A stretch of DNA of 64,000 bases. It comes from JAWKVD01 sp041398225. Lineage in GTDB: Bacteria > Pseudomonadota > Alphaproteobacteria > Caulobacterales > Hyphomonadaceae. Where the stretch lies: NCBI GenBank assembly GCA_041398225.1, contig JAWKVD010000003.1, positions 186,001-250,000 on the forward strand, in the 5' to 3' direction. Positions 8,942 through 18,431 of the stretch are shown in pieces; position 1 is the first letter of the stretch; each line of letters opens with the position of its first letter. The notes beneath the pieces are model-generated. The model saw only the letters and a program-made list of their open reading frames with translations. It was not told the DNA's origin and ran no database searches. Both the position numbers and the translations under genes were made by a program.

Positions 8942-10039
8942 CTATTGCGGCGCGGCGTCCGGCGTCGGAACCGCGAGCGCGCCGGCTTCGATCGCCTTCA
9001 GCATCATGGCGAAGGGCGTAACGTCGGGCTCGCTTTCCTGGAACAGCCCGGCCATGACCGCGCCGGCGGGCACATTGGTGCACAACAGCGCTTCGGGCTG
9101 CCCGTTCACGTCGACGGTGGGCCCCGCGATCCAGTTCTCCGGAACATTGGTCGGCTTGATGTCGGGATAGTCCGCCGGCGGCAGCGCTCCGAACACGTCG
9201 GCGCAGGTGGCGCCGCCGATCGCCAGCAGCTCGATGGCGAGGTCGGGCAGGGTCGGCGCGAGGCGCGAGATCGTGTCCACGTCGTCGGTCTTCTCGAACA
9301 GCCAGATAAAGCCGTCGTCCGGCGCGGCGACGTCGAAGCCGGCGTTGGGCAGCGACACGGTGCGCGCGGGTTTGGTTTCGCCGCGATTGCGGACCTCCGG
9401 CCGGTGCGCGGATTGCACCGACGCCGAGCGCCGCGCCAGATAGGAGCGCGCCGCCTGTTCGAGCGCGGCCGACGACTGGATGCTGGCGAGGATGGTATCG
9501 GCGTTGGCGTTTTCCGGCGCGTCCATGAGGAAGCGGTAGAGCAGCACGCCGTGTCCGGTTTCGTCGATCCGGCACAACATGCCGGCCGGCTTGCGTCCGA
9601 GATCGTTGGCGAAGGTGAAGACCCCGCCGCGCACATCCCATTCGACGCCCCACAGGGTCGTCTTGCGGGTCCACATCGCTTCGAGGTCGTCGTCCTGAAG
9701 CAGTTCGGGGCAGTCGGCCGCGGTGAAATAGCCGGACATCACCCAGTTGCCCGCGATCAGTTTTCCGTCGGCGCCGAGCTCGTCGACGACGTCGCGGGCG
9801 TCGAAGCTCGGCGGATCGTCGTTGAGATAGAAGCTGCCCGAGATGTTGTAGGTGACGCCCGGGCGAGACGGCAGGTCGATCACCAGGCCCGACAGCGGCA
9901 GCACGGTCTGTCCGCCGCTGGTCTTGAGCACCTCTGCGCTGGCCATTGCCGGAACGAGGCCGCCTGGCGTCAGTCCGGCGAGCAGGCAGGCGGCGAGGGC
10001 GGCGGCGCGCAGACGCGATGTCGAAACAGGCTGGATCAT
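8942..10039 (-). CDS. Secreted protein of unknown function
   Basis: The 365-residue product begins with a clear signal peptide (LRAAALAACLLAGLTPGGLVPAMASA, cleavage about residue 35) and has no further membrane helix. The mature part contains cysteines spaced through the chain (near ADCPEL, MLCRID, ATCADV, ALLCTN) that could form disulfides. I do not recognise a domain. The ATG at 10039 has GGGGAG seven bases upstream. It converges with the membrane protein gene at 7272-8906, with 35 bp between the two stop codons. Confidence 0.7.
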   Translation of the reverse strand: MIQPVSTSRLRAAALAACLLAGLTPGGLVPAMASAEVLKTSGGQTVLPLSGLVIDLPSRPGVTYNISGSFYLNDDPPSFDARDVVDELGADGKLIAGNWVMSGYFTAADCPELLQDDDLEAMWTRKTTLWGVEWDVRGGVFTFANDLGRKPAGMLCRIDETGHGVLLYRFLMDAPENANADTILASIQSSAALEQAARSYLARRSASVQSAHRPEVRNRGETKPARTVSLPNAGFDVAAPDDGFIWLFEKTDDVDTISRLAPTLPDLAIELLAIGGATCADVFGALPPADYPDIKPTNVPENWIAGPTVDVNGQPEALLCTNVPAGAVMAGLFQESEPDVTPFAMMLKAIEAGALAVPTPDAAPQ

Positions 10040-10248
10040 GAAGGCTCCCCACAGTTCGAAGCCGAAGGCTAGCGTGCTTCGCCCGCTTCGTCCCCGTCAT
10101 TTCGGTAAGATGCGCGTTCAAATCCTCAGCGAGTTTTGTTGAACGGAGGTCGTTGATCGGCGGTGTGGTCGGCGTCTCCTGCGGGTTTGGCCGGACGAGC
10201 CGCTGGCTCTCCGGTTTCGCATCGCTCCCCATGCGAGTTGGGGAGGCC

Positions 10249-10333
10249 GGGGCGCGTGGGGCCACGCCGGGTAAGTTGCCAGCCGCTCCTTGTGGGAGGT
10301 GAGCTGGCGTAAGACGTGACGCCCACGCGCCCC
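10249..10333. repeat. 85-bp nested palindromic element
   Basis: Perfect 12-bp outer arms GGGGCGCGTGGG (10249-10260) and CCCACGCGCCCC (10322-10333) enclose inner complementary arms around TTGCCAGC and GCTGGCGTAA. The whole element could fold into one long imperfect hairpin. This is the architecture of small palindromic intergenic repeats or MITEs. There is no coding capacity, and target-site duplications were not recognised. Confidence 0.55.
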
Positions 10334-10731
10334 GCGGCCGGTTTAAAGTCCGGTGCGGCTGGCGGGTTTGGCTGGGGAACACCGGTTGCGTCTCGATCGT
10401 CTGAGATCGCACGGCCCACGTCCAGCATTTGGACCCATTTCCGCATCCCGGACTCGCGCGGCGGCCCTCCGCGAGACCTGGAGCCCCGGTTTCGACACCC
10501 CGGAGCCTGTTTGCATGAGCCGGTTTCCGCGAGCTTCCCGAGGTCACCCGGGCGTTGGTCAGGCGAAGGTCTTGTCTGACGGCCTGCGCGGCTTCGCGGA
10601 CCTGGTCTCAAACATGCCGGCCGGCGCCCCGACATTCGATGGACTCGGAACGCCTCCTGAACTCTCCCCGCGCCAGACGCGAGAGGAAATATGCGGGTGA
10701 AACAAAGTGGGTCGGATTAGTTTATGACTGG

Positions 10732-10900
10732 CCCTCCGTCTCGCTTCGCCCTTCGGGCTTGCGATCCACCTCCCCTTGCCAAAGGCGGTGGGAGGAAAGG
10801 CGCCGGCGTCGTTGCTGGACCGTTACGAAGCGTGTTGGGCTTTTTCCTCCACCCATCGCGAGATGGGGGGAGGGATTGCGCGTAGCCGCGAGACGGAGGG
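10732..10900. repeat. MITE-like element with 13-bp terminal inverted repeats
   Basis: The ends CCCTCCGTCTCGC (10732-10744) and GCGAGACGGAGGG (10888-10900) are perfect inverted repeats. Between them are two further hairpins, 10769-10795 (CCTCCCC...GGGAGG) and 10846-10873 (CCTCCACCCATC...GATGGGGGGAGG). The 169-bp unit has no open frame. The layout suggests a non-autonomous palindromic repeat; other genomic copies would be needed to prove mobility. Confidence 0.5.
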
Positions 10901-10971
10901 GGAGCGTTGAAGAATGGGTCCTGTCCCGCTACGCTCGCCCGGGATGACAAGTGTGGGTGACGGTACGGAAA

Positions 10972-10988
10972 GCGTCTCGCAGAGACGC
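10972..10988. repeat. Short hairpin in intergenic repeat DNA
   Basis: GCGTCTC-GCA-GAGACGC forms a perfect 7-bp stem with a 3-base loop. It lies just after the MITE-like unit, about 110 bp from the 3' end of lepA. It could act as part of the repeat cluster or as a weak terminator for the leftward lepA; no T tract follows. Confidence 0.35.
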
Positions 10989-11096
10989 GTCCCCATCCCC
11001 GGCCCTCGCCCGGGGCGTTCGTCGCTCGAAACGCCGTGCGTTCTGTTTCGCTTCGCGAACCGCTTCTCACCCCAGCGGGCCGATAGCTGGTGCGGG

Positions 11097-12910
11097 CTAA
11101 TCCTCGTCCATCTTGAGGGCGGCGACGAAGGCCTCCTGCGGATCTCGACCTTGCCGAACTGGCGCATGCGCTTCTTACCGGCTTTCTGCTTCGTCCAGCA
11201 GCTTGCGCTTGCGGGTGGCGTCGCCGCCAGCATTTGGCCGTCACGTCCTTGCGCAGCGCCGAGAGCGTCTCGCGCGCGATGACCTTTGCCGCCGATCGCC
11301 GCCTGGATCGGGATTTTGAACATCGGCGCGGGATCAGGTCTTTCAGTTTCGTGCACATCGCCTGCCCGCGCTGTCTGGCGCGTCCGGGCGGACCAGCATG
11401 GACAGCGCATCGACCGGCCTTCGTCGTTACCAGCACCGACAGCTTGACGAGATCGCTCCGCGCTTGCCGATCATCTCGTAGTCGAACGAGGCGTAGCCTT
11501 TCGAGATCGATTTGAGACGGTCGTAGAAATCGAACACCACCTCGTTGAGCGGCAGTTCGTATTTCAGCATCGCGCGCGGCCCGGCGTAGGACAAGCCCTT
11601 TCTGCACGCCGCGCCGGTCCTGGCAGAGCTTGAGGATGCTGCCGAGATATTCGTCCGGCGTGGCGGGATGGTGGCCTCAATCCACGGCTCGTGGATGTCG
11701 AGGATCTGCACTACGTCGGGTGGCGTCGGCCGCTGTGCAGCTCCATCGTCGTACCGTCGCGCATGTGCAGCTCGTAGACGACGGACGGCGCGGTGGCGAT
11801 CAGGTCGAGGTCGAACTCGCGGCTGAGGCGCCCTGGATGATTTCGAGGTGGAGCAGGCCGAGGAAGCCGCACCGGAAGCCGAAGCCGAGCGCGGCCGAGG
11901 TCTCCATCTCGTAGGAGAAGGAGGCGTCGTTGAGGCGCAGCTTCGCTCCATCGCCGCGCGCAGCCCTCGAAGTCGGCGGCGTCGACCGGGAACAGGCCGC
12001 AGAACACCACCGGCTGCACTGCGGAAGCCGGGAAGCGGCGCGTCGGTGGGCTTGCGCTCGTCGGTGATGGTGTCGCCGACCGAACAGTCCGCGACGGTCT
12101 TGATCGAGGCGAGGAGATAGCCGACTCTGCCCGGCCCCAGCTCGGCCGACGTCGACCAGCTTGCCGGGCCGGAACACGCCCACCCGGTCCAGCTCGTGGC
12201 TGGCGCCGGTGCGCATCATCTTCACTTTCTGGCGCTTCGAGAACCCTGTCGACGACGCGCACAATGACCACGACGCCGAGATAGGGACCGTGACAGGCGT
12301 CGACCAATGCCTTGAGCGGCGCGTCGCGGTCGCCGGTTTTGGGCGCGGGCAGGGCGCGTGACGACCGTCTTCGAGCACGTCCTCGACGCCGAGGCCCGAC
12401 TGGCCGAGCACAGCACCGCATCCGAAGCGTCGAGGCCGATCACGCTCGATCTGCTCGCGCACCCGGTCGGGCTCGGCGGCGGCAGGTCGATCTTGCTGAG
12501 GACCGGCACGATCTCGTGGTTCTGGTCGATGGCCTTGTAGACATTGGCCAGCGTTCCGTGCCTTGACGCCCTGGGAGGCGTCGACTACCAGGAGCGAGCC
12601 TCGCAGGCGGCGAGGCAGCGCGACACCTCACAGGCGAAGTCGACGTGGCCGGGCGTGTCCATCAGGTTGAGGACATAGGTCTCCTTCGTCCCGGGCGGTG
12701 TAGTCGAGCCGCACCGTCTGGGCCTTGATGGTGATGCCGCGTCGCGCTCGATATCCATCGAATCGAGCACCTGTTCGGTCATTTCACGCTCGGTCAGGCC
12801 GCCCGTCATCTGGATGATGCGGTCCGCCAGCGTCGACTTTCCGTGGTCGATGTGCGCGATGATGCAGAAATTTCGATCTTGTCTCGGGGAGTTTCGTGGC
12901 CTGAGATACC
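11097..12910 (-). pseudogene. lepA: Elongation factor 4 (LepA), reading frame broken by many small indels
   Basis: Pieces of LepA occur in order in all three leftward frames. They include the G-domain motif NFCIIAHIDHGKST (about 12830-12872), LNLMDTPGHVDFA, KIDLP, GLDASDAV, the insert-specific FCGLFPVDAADF and GFRCGFLGLLHLEIIQ, SREFDLDLIATAPSVVYE, FYDRLKSISKGYASFDYE, and the C-terminal KKRMRQFGKVEI and KMDED-stop at 11097. Restoring a single base repairs the frame at many joins: a G of GGG is missing near 12599-12601 (CEGSLL), one base near 12745 (IERERG), one base in the KIDLPAAEPD segment, and a C of CCC near 11140 (EIPQEAF). LepA is a ribosome-associated GTPase. The start is uncertain, about 12906-12910. 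Heavy indels in so conserved a gene suggest sequence error. Confidence 0.85.
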
Positions 12911-13165
12911 AGCGCCTCCGCCTCCCGCCAATGGGCTGCTTTCGTGGGGCGGCGGGCCTTAACGATTCCAAGGAAACGCCCCATTTGCGTCACGGGTCTG
13001 TCGCCGACGCAGCTCACACCACACGGGCGGCACGGGCGAACGCCCCGCGTCGTAGCAGCCTGAAAGGGCGGCTGGAGCGGCGATCCGCTCTCCGGCGCCT
13101 GAAGGTCCGGTGAAGTCCGGTGGCGTTTGTTTGCAGCCCTTCGGCATCGCCGGAGGTCGACTGCA

Positions 13166-13555
13166 GTGCCAAATCCGTCCCGCATCGTATCGCGAACCCG
13201 CTCGCTTCGCGGCGGTTTTGAAGGCCGCCGCCGCCCGCCCGCTGGGCCTCACCGTGATGGACGCCGCCGAGGGCTTCATCGTCGGCCGCGCCGGTCGCGG
13301 CGTGCTGCTGCGCGTCAGCGCGACCGCGCCGCCGCCGACGCTCCGGGCGATTTCGACCGCCTCCGAGACGCGTCCGGCCCTGGTCGCCCCGAGGCGGTCG
13401 GCCAGCTCCAGCGCGTCCGGGCCTTCCCGTGAGGCGATCCGCCATGGCGGCGAGACGCTGGCCTACTCTCCGTGCACGCGGCGCATGCTGGGCGCTACGC
13501 CGCGCGTATGTCGGACCCGGACGGCAACTGCACTGAGTGCGTCTTGCCGGTCTAG
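13166..13555 (+). pseudogene. VOC family (glyoxalase/bleomycin resistance-like) protein, frame broken by indels
   Basis: Three rightward frames joined together give a VOC-type protein of about 125 residues. An N-terminal portion reads PLGLTVMDAAEGFIVGRAGRGVLLRV, typical of the first beta-alpha-beta unit; this is given as separate short pieces PLGLTVMDAAEGF and GRAGRGVLLRV. A middle piece contains REAIRHGGET, and the end is GRYAARMSDPDGN followed by a stop at 13553-13555. The closing YAA...DPDGN block is the hallmark of this family. The GTG at 13166 is a guess for the start. Substrate and metal use cannot be inferred. It shares the indel problem of its neighbours. Confidence 0.5.
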
Positions 13556-13618
13556 CGGGCCGGTTTAGGGCGGCCGGTCCAGGGCTGTCGTTTCGGCTTC
13601 GCTTCGGAGTGGAGCGGG

Positions 13619-14825
13619 CTACTCGTCGCTGTAGGCGTCGAAGTCCTTCTTCGGACCCGTCACCGAATTCGCCGTCGTTCGGGCGCGCAGGCGCTCTTGA
13701 GCGCCTCCCAGTCTTGTCGCTCAGCGCCAGCTTGGGTTCCGGCAGCTTGCCCAGCGCTGCCACCCTGGCGCCCGCGCCGGGCCTCGGCCCGCCGGGACGG
13801 CGTGGGGTGCGTCTGCAGGAGCGCGTGAAGGGCGGATCGTCGCCCGTCTCCTCGGCGATGACGTCGAAAAACTCCGCCAGCCTGCCCGGATCGGCGCCGA
13901 GCGCGACCAGATAGTCGATCGCCGCCGCGTCGGTTTCGTCCTCGGCCTGCGCCCGAGCCGCAGCGACTGCAATTGCGCGCCGAGGGCGACCATCTGCTGG
14001 CCGAGCGCTTCGAACCGCCGCCGAGCATGGCGAGATCGATCAGCGCCGCGCCGCCGGTCTGGCGGACGATCGCGGCCATCACATGCCGGCGCGACGTGCG
14101 CGGTCCGTGCGCCAGCACCCGGCGAACTGGTCCGGCGGTCCCAGCATCGCCAGCAGGCGGTCGGTGACCACGATCGTGCCGCCGGGCAGGGCGAAGGCGT
14201 TGGCGAAATCGGCGTGGACGAATTCGAGGCGGGTCCGGAACCGGGCGGAGGCCGTCTGTCCCATCATGTAGGCGAGGCGTTCGGCCTCCATCTGCGCCAT
14301 GCGCGGCACGCGGCACGGCTCGGTCATGATCGCGATCATGGCTCTGGAGTTCTCGCCCAGCCGCGTTTCAACGCTATCGGCGTGAGCCGCGATCGGCGTC
14401 GCCAGTATGGGAACGCCGAAGAAAGCGCACGCGACACGCCGAAGGCGACGCCGACGAGGACAAGGCCGATAATCGGTCCGGTCAGCAGACCTTCCGCAGC
14501 AGGTCCGCGAGCAAGCGCGCAGCGTCGGTTTCGGCAAGCAGGCCGAGGCGCTGATGGCCTTGCGCTGAGCTGCGCCGCGCCGGTGCGGCGGAGGTCGGCG
14601 AGCACGATGTCGCGGAAGGGCCAGACCGCGCCTGCCTCGTCGCCGGCGATGCGCAGCTTGCGGCCTCGCCTCGACGGAAAGCGGTGGACGCGATGCCGGC
14701 GCCGCTTCGGGCCGTCGCTGGAAGCGGCTGGCCGGGCAAGCCGTCGTCGGCGAGCGTGCCTGCGGCGCTGCTTGTGCGCGCTGTCGTCTTGAGGAACTGG
14801 TCGGGTCGTCGATCGATGCCGTCAT
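13619..14825 (-). pseudogene. M48 family metallopeptidase, frame broken by indels
   Basis: The gene begins with ATG at 14825, 14 bp after the yjgN stop, and ends with KKDFDAYSDE-stop at 13619. Recognisable in shifting frames are an N-terminal domain, then FANAFALPGGTIVVTDRLL, DQFAGVLAH (the start of the HExxH zinc motif, garbled by indels near 14110-14120), RRRHVMAAIVRQTGGAALID and AIDYLVALGA. This is the standard M48 peptidase order. M48 proteins paired with YjgN are common in Proteobacteria and probably act on membrane or periplasmic proteins. In about 1.2 kb at least five frame changes are needed, including at the catalytic motif, so the product as written would be dead. Confidence 0.7.
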
Positions 14826-14838
14826 TCGTCTGCCCTCC

Positions 14839-16025
14839 TCAGAAGCCTCCGATGTCGAACGCGTCCGCCAGTTCTTCGCTGCGCGGCCCGGTGGAGGCGG
14901 ATTGCCGGATCGCGTCGAACCGGATGAGCCCGGTCGAAGTCAGCCGATTGAAGACGTAGCGAAGGTGCGGGCGGTTGCGATGGGCTGCCCGATCCGAGCG
15001 TGAACACGACGATCAGCCCGTTGACGACCTGCAGGCCGAACAGGCCGGGTGCGGTCGCCGCGATCCGGAAGCGCGCCGCGTCGATGCCGACGATCTCGGC
15101 CTTCCGGCGCAACAGCGGCCTGATAGGGCAGGGAGGCGAGATAGATGACCAGGCTGGCCGAGTGCGGCTGCAAATCGACAAGACCATGGTCCACGACGGA
15201 ATGCTGGGGTCGATATCCAAGGTGGGTAAGATCACGGACATGAAGACGGCGAACCCGATACAGGCGCCGCTGCCGACAACCCACAGAATGGCGAACGGAC
15301 TGTAGAGGCCGGCGGCGAGCCGTTCGCCGGGCGCGCCGGCCTTGAAGGCCGCGCGCCATACTGCGTCTCTTCTCACAGCCGGCGCGTCAGGCGCATCTGC
15401 GCGGCGGGCGTGAACCAGCCCAGCGTAGCGCCGGAGAGCAGGCCGAACCGATCGCCGCGAGCGCATATTCGACCGCCAGTGCTGCCGGTCGTCCATCCTG
15501 AAGCGGATCTCAGCGCCAGGTCGAACGGCTGAAGGGTAGCGGGCGAGGCGTAGCGACCGCGTAGTTGATCAGGAAAAAGAACCCGAATTCGAAGACCAGG
15601 ATGGACAGCCAAATCAGGCCGTAGGGCAGGTAGTACGGTCCGATGGTGAAGGGATGAGGAAGACCGGCAGGAAGAGGCCGAACAGCACGATCAGGAAGCC
15701 TTGCACAGCTCCCAGCCGGTGCCGATATACGCCATCGGTCTGTCGTTGATTTCCCGGTGCGCGCGAGGATGCGGCGGCGAACTCCGGGTTCGGCCCCAGA
15801 ACCGGTACAGCGTCAGCGTGACGATGTTGAGAAGCGCGTTCTGGACGGCGAGCTCTGGCGACGGCCGCCTGCGTCCGGTGAAGGAAGGGCGACTCTCGCC
15901 CGAACCTCGGGACGACGGGGTTCCGAGGTCCGATCCTGGCGCTGCGTCCGGGTCGGCGGACCGCGCCGGAACAGCGGATCGAGGTCGTCGTCCGCGGACG
16001 GACCGCTATTGGTGATGTCTGACAT
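14839..16025 (-). pseudogene. YjgN (DUF898) family membrane protein, frame broken by indels
   Basis: The start is ATG at 16025 after a strong GGGGGAAC site, giving an N-terminus MSDITNSGPSADDDLD. The family body appears in alternating frames: NALLNIVTLTLYRFWGRTR, FLIVLFGLFLPVFLIP, PYYLPYGLIWLSILVFEFGF, SVILPTLDIDPS, GIDAARFRIAATAPGLFG and LQVVNGLIVVFTLG, ending AFDIGGF-stop at 14839. YjgN proteins are multi-helix inner membrane proteins of unknown function. The next gene downstream on the same strand is its usual partner, an M48 peptidase, so the pair would be one operon. Several single-base changes would restore one frame. Confidence 0.7.
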
Positions 16026-16270
16026 GTTCCCCCCTTGTCCGCGACTGTCCCCCTCTGAACCGCAGACATCCGTACGCCAGCGCCCCAGCGCCGCCTTGGC
16101 CAACGGGATTCAACCGGATGGGTCACGGGCCGGTGAATTTGCGGGACTTTTCGCGAACGGTTCGGCGGACCGGTGCGCAGGTTGCAGACCTGCTCGTCCA
16201 AGAGTGCGAAGACTGATCAGGCGGTGGCGGCGAGCCCGCGAAGGCGGGATTTCGTCCCGTTTCGGGACGC

Positions 16271-17197
16271 ATGATCGGCCGGATCGCGGCGGCGGCCTGC
16301 TGGGGTTGGCGGCGCTGATGTTGATTTTTGCCGGCTTCGCCATGTTCCAGCCGGGCTCGGACGGGACGCCCGCGCCGTCGGTCTGCGCCCGCCGAAACGC
16401 CTGAAACGCCTGAGACGCCAGAAGCGCCAGCGAGCAGTCCTGCCGCCGCCGCGCCGGCCGGTCCGCCGCCGCCGCCGGGCCAGATCGGCGAAGCCTTCGT
16501 CGACCGCTTCGACGGCCCGGAGCTGGACCCGCGCTGGAACGTCTCCGACGGCTGGTCGAACGGCGCCTGGATCGACAGCGACTGGCGCAAGGAGCAGGTG
16601 CGGCTGACCCCGGCCGGGCTCGAAATCGTGATGGAGAAGAGCCCGCCCGGACGCGAGAAGGCGTTCGCATCCGGCGAGGTGCAGTCGCGCGACGTCTATC
16701 GCTACGGCTATTTCGAAACGCGCATGAAGATGCCGAAGGCGAAGGGGATTTCGGTCGCCGCCTTCACCTTCGCGCCGCGCATGGCGCGCGGAAAATCGCA
16801 GGAGATCGACATCGAGCTGACCGGGCGCGATCCGCGCAGCGTCGAACTGACCATCCATCTCGATTCCAAGACCGATCATGCGCGGCTGCAACTGCCCTTC
16901 GACGCCTCGCAGGGCTTTCACACCTATGGCTTCGAATGGCTGCCGGATCGGGTGCGCTGGTATGCCGACGGCGAGATGATCTACGAGGACGCCGGATCGA
17001 AGGCTGCGCGGCTCGACGAACCGCAACTGTTCATCTTCATGCTGTGGGGCGCGCGCAAGCTGGAACCGTGGCTCGGCAAGCTCGACATGAATGGCGGGCC
17101 ATGGACCTACACCATCGCCTGCGCCGCCTATCAGCCGGTCTATACCGGCGTTTCGCCCTGCGCCGCAGAAGCGGACGGACTGCAGACGCCGGCGTAG
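16271..17197 (+). CDS. Family 16 glycoside hydrolase, secreted (5' end contains compensating frameshifts)
   Basis: The catalytic domain (from 16480 to the stop at 17197) is intact and matches GH16 beta-glucanases and laminarinases. It has FVDRFDGPELDPRWNV, VQSRDVYRYGYFETRMKMP, then the catalytic EIDIE motif (about 16801-16815, ExDxE), and HTYGFEWLPDRVRWYADGE. A Pro/Glu/Thr-rich linker precedes it. The natural start is probably ATG 16271, giving MIGRIAAA then LLGLAALMLIFAGFAMFQP as signal peptide. As written, that signal sits in a different frame, so two small indels (near 16290 and 16385) are needed to join signal, linker and domain. A fully open frame runs only from TTG 16328. Substrate, laminarin-type beta-1,3-glucan or another polysaccharide, cannot be fixed from sequence. 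Confidence 0.8.
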
Positions 17198-17976
17198 ACG
17201 CCGGTCCGCACGGTTCGCCGCACCCGGCCCGAGGGACTGGCGCGCACCGCCTGCATCACCTCTTCGAGCAGGGCCTTGCGCACGGGTTCGGGCGCGCCCG
17301 CGACGCGCGAGAGCGTGCCGAACAGGGCGGCGAGCGCGTCCGGCGAAAAGTCGATAACCTGTTCGAAGACCGCGCTGCGCACATCGGTGAAGCCGGCCGA
17401 GCGCAGTTCGCCGAGCCGCGCGGGCGCATCGAGTCCGAAGGCGCGCTGCGGTCCGGACTTGCGCCGGCCTTCCTCAAGGCCTTCGAAACGCGCGGCGACG
17501 GCGCGGTCGATCTCGTCCGGCGTTTCGGGATCGTGGAAGACATGCCACCACATCGCGAACCAGCCGCCCGGCCTGAGCGCGGCGCGCACACGCGCCAGCG
17601 CCCTGCCGCGCGCCAGCCAGTGAAACGAGGTCGCGGCGAAGACGAGGTCGGCGCTGTGGGGCGCAAGCGCGACGTCCTCGAAACGGGCGATGCGCAGGTC
17701 GAGGCGCGGGTCGCCATCTGTTTTTTGCCGGAGCCGTCCGGCCAGTCCGGCGTCGGGCTCGATCGCCAGCAGGGAGCGCACGCCGCGCTGCAGGACCGGC
17801 AGGCTGGCGAGGCCGGTTCCCGCGCCGATCTCGACGCACTCGGCGCCCGGTCCGAGCCCGCAGACCCCGGCGAGCCAGTCGAACAGGTCGCTTGGGTAGG
17901 GCGGACGCGCGGCGTCGTAGGCCTGCGGATCGGCGCCGAAACTGGTGCGGCCATGCGAGGTCGAGCGGGAGGCCAA
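17140..17976 (-). CDS. Class I SAM-dependent methyltransferase
   Basis: This roughly 278-residue protein has the methyltransferase fold: an N-terminal FGADPQAYDAARPPYP, motif I VEIGAGTGLAS, an acidic end of strand 2 (AIEPD), and ADLVFAATSFHWL followed by LRPGGWFAMWW. This layout is typical of small-molecule methyltransferases (methyltransf_11/25 type). The substrate is unknown. I choose the TTG at 17976 because AGGA lies about eight bases upstream and upstream in-frame codons read like non-coding sequence; ATG 18039 or 18081 are alternatives. It converges with the GH16 gene, and the two 3' ends overlap by 58 bp. Confidence 0.75.
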   Translation of the reverse strand: MASRSTSHGRTSFGADPQAYDAARPPYPSDLFDWLAGVCGLGPGAECVEIGAGTGLASLPVLQRGVRSLLAIEPDAGLAGRLRQKTDGDPRLDLRIARFEDVALAPHSADLVFAATSFHWLARGRALARVRAALRPGGWFAMWWHVFHDPETPDEIDRAVAARFEGLEEGRRKSGPQRAFGLDAPARLGELRSAGFTDVRSAVFEQVIDFSPDALAALFGTLSRVAGAPEPVRKALLEEVMQAVRASPSGRVRRTVRTGVYAGVCSPSASAAQGETPV

Positions 17977-18107
17977 GCGGAACGTCCTGTGAGGGGCCGG
18001 CGTGCAGTGCGGGCGGGGCGGTGCGGCCGCCGCGCACATTGACGAAACGGCCGGCCGGGAGGTTTCATCATGTCTCCGCACCGCGCCACGCTGGCAAGAG
18101 GCAGCCG

Positions 18108-18431
18108 ATGAAGTCGAACCGTATCGTGCGTTATCTCGCCCCCTACGCCCTGTCGGGGTTCGTCATGGCGGCGCTGTTCGTGCTCGGCCTTTTGGCCAAC
18201 AACGTCGCCAACCTGCGCACGCTGGTTTCGACATCGGATGTCGGCGTGCTGGCGGTCGGCCTGCTGACCTTCTTCACCGGCCTGACGCTGGCCAGCGTGC
18301 AGATGGGCGCGGCGATCATGGCGCTGGGCTGGAAACGCCGGAAGGACGGCGACGACGCTGGCCTGAAAGCGATGCTGAGACCCGCGCCGTCGCCCGCGCC
18401 GGTCAGGGCGCGAAGCTCGAACGGGCGGTGA
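18108..18431 (+). CDS. Small two-helix membrane protein, unknown
   Basis: The 107-residue product has two hydrophobic segments, about residues 10-31 (APYALSGFVMAALFVLGLL) and 44-72 (VGVLAVGLLTFFTGLTLASV), then a basic and proline-rich tail. It should be an inner membrane protein. The ATG at 18108 has AAGAGG upstream. Its 3' end overlaps the converging lipoprotein gene by 29 bp. I do not recognise the family. Confidence 0.6.
   Translation: MKSNRIVRYLAPYALSGFVMAALFVLGLLANNVANLRTLVSTSDVGVLAVGLLTFFTGLTLASVQMGAAIMALGWKRRKDGDDAGLKAMLRPAPSPAPVRARSSNGR

Larger units (their letters stand above)
10040..11096. other. Gene-free stretch carrying palindromic intergenic repeats
   Basis: No frame in this roughly 1-kb stretch shows a plausible protein: the open frames are Arg/Pro/Ser-rich shadows without ribosome sites. 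It does hold several palindromic elements (10249-10333, 10732-10900, 10972-10988), listed separately. The rest looks like decayed intergenic sequence. It sits between a secreted-protein gene and the 3' end of lepA, at the left border of the indel-rich block. Confidence 0.6.

Noticed and set aside
13014..13763. Leftward 249-codon frame over the VOC and M48 region
   Set aside because: It crosses two recognisable genes on different strands and has no motif; it arises from the indel-rich sequence and GC bias.
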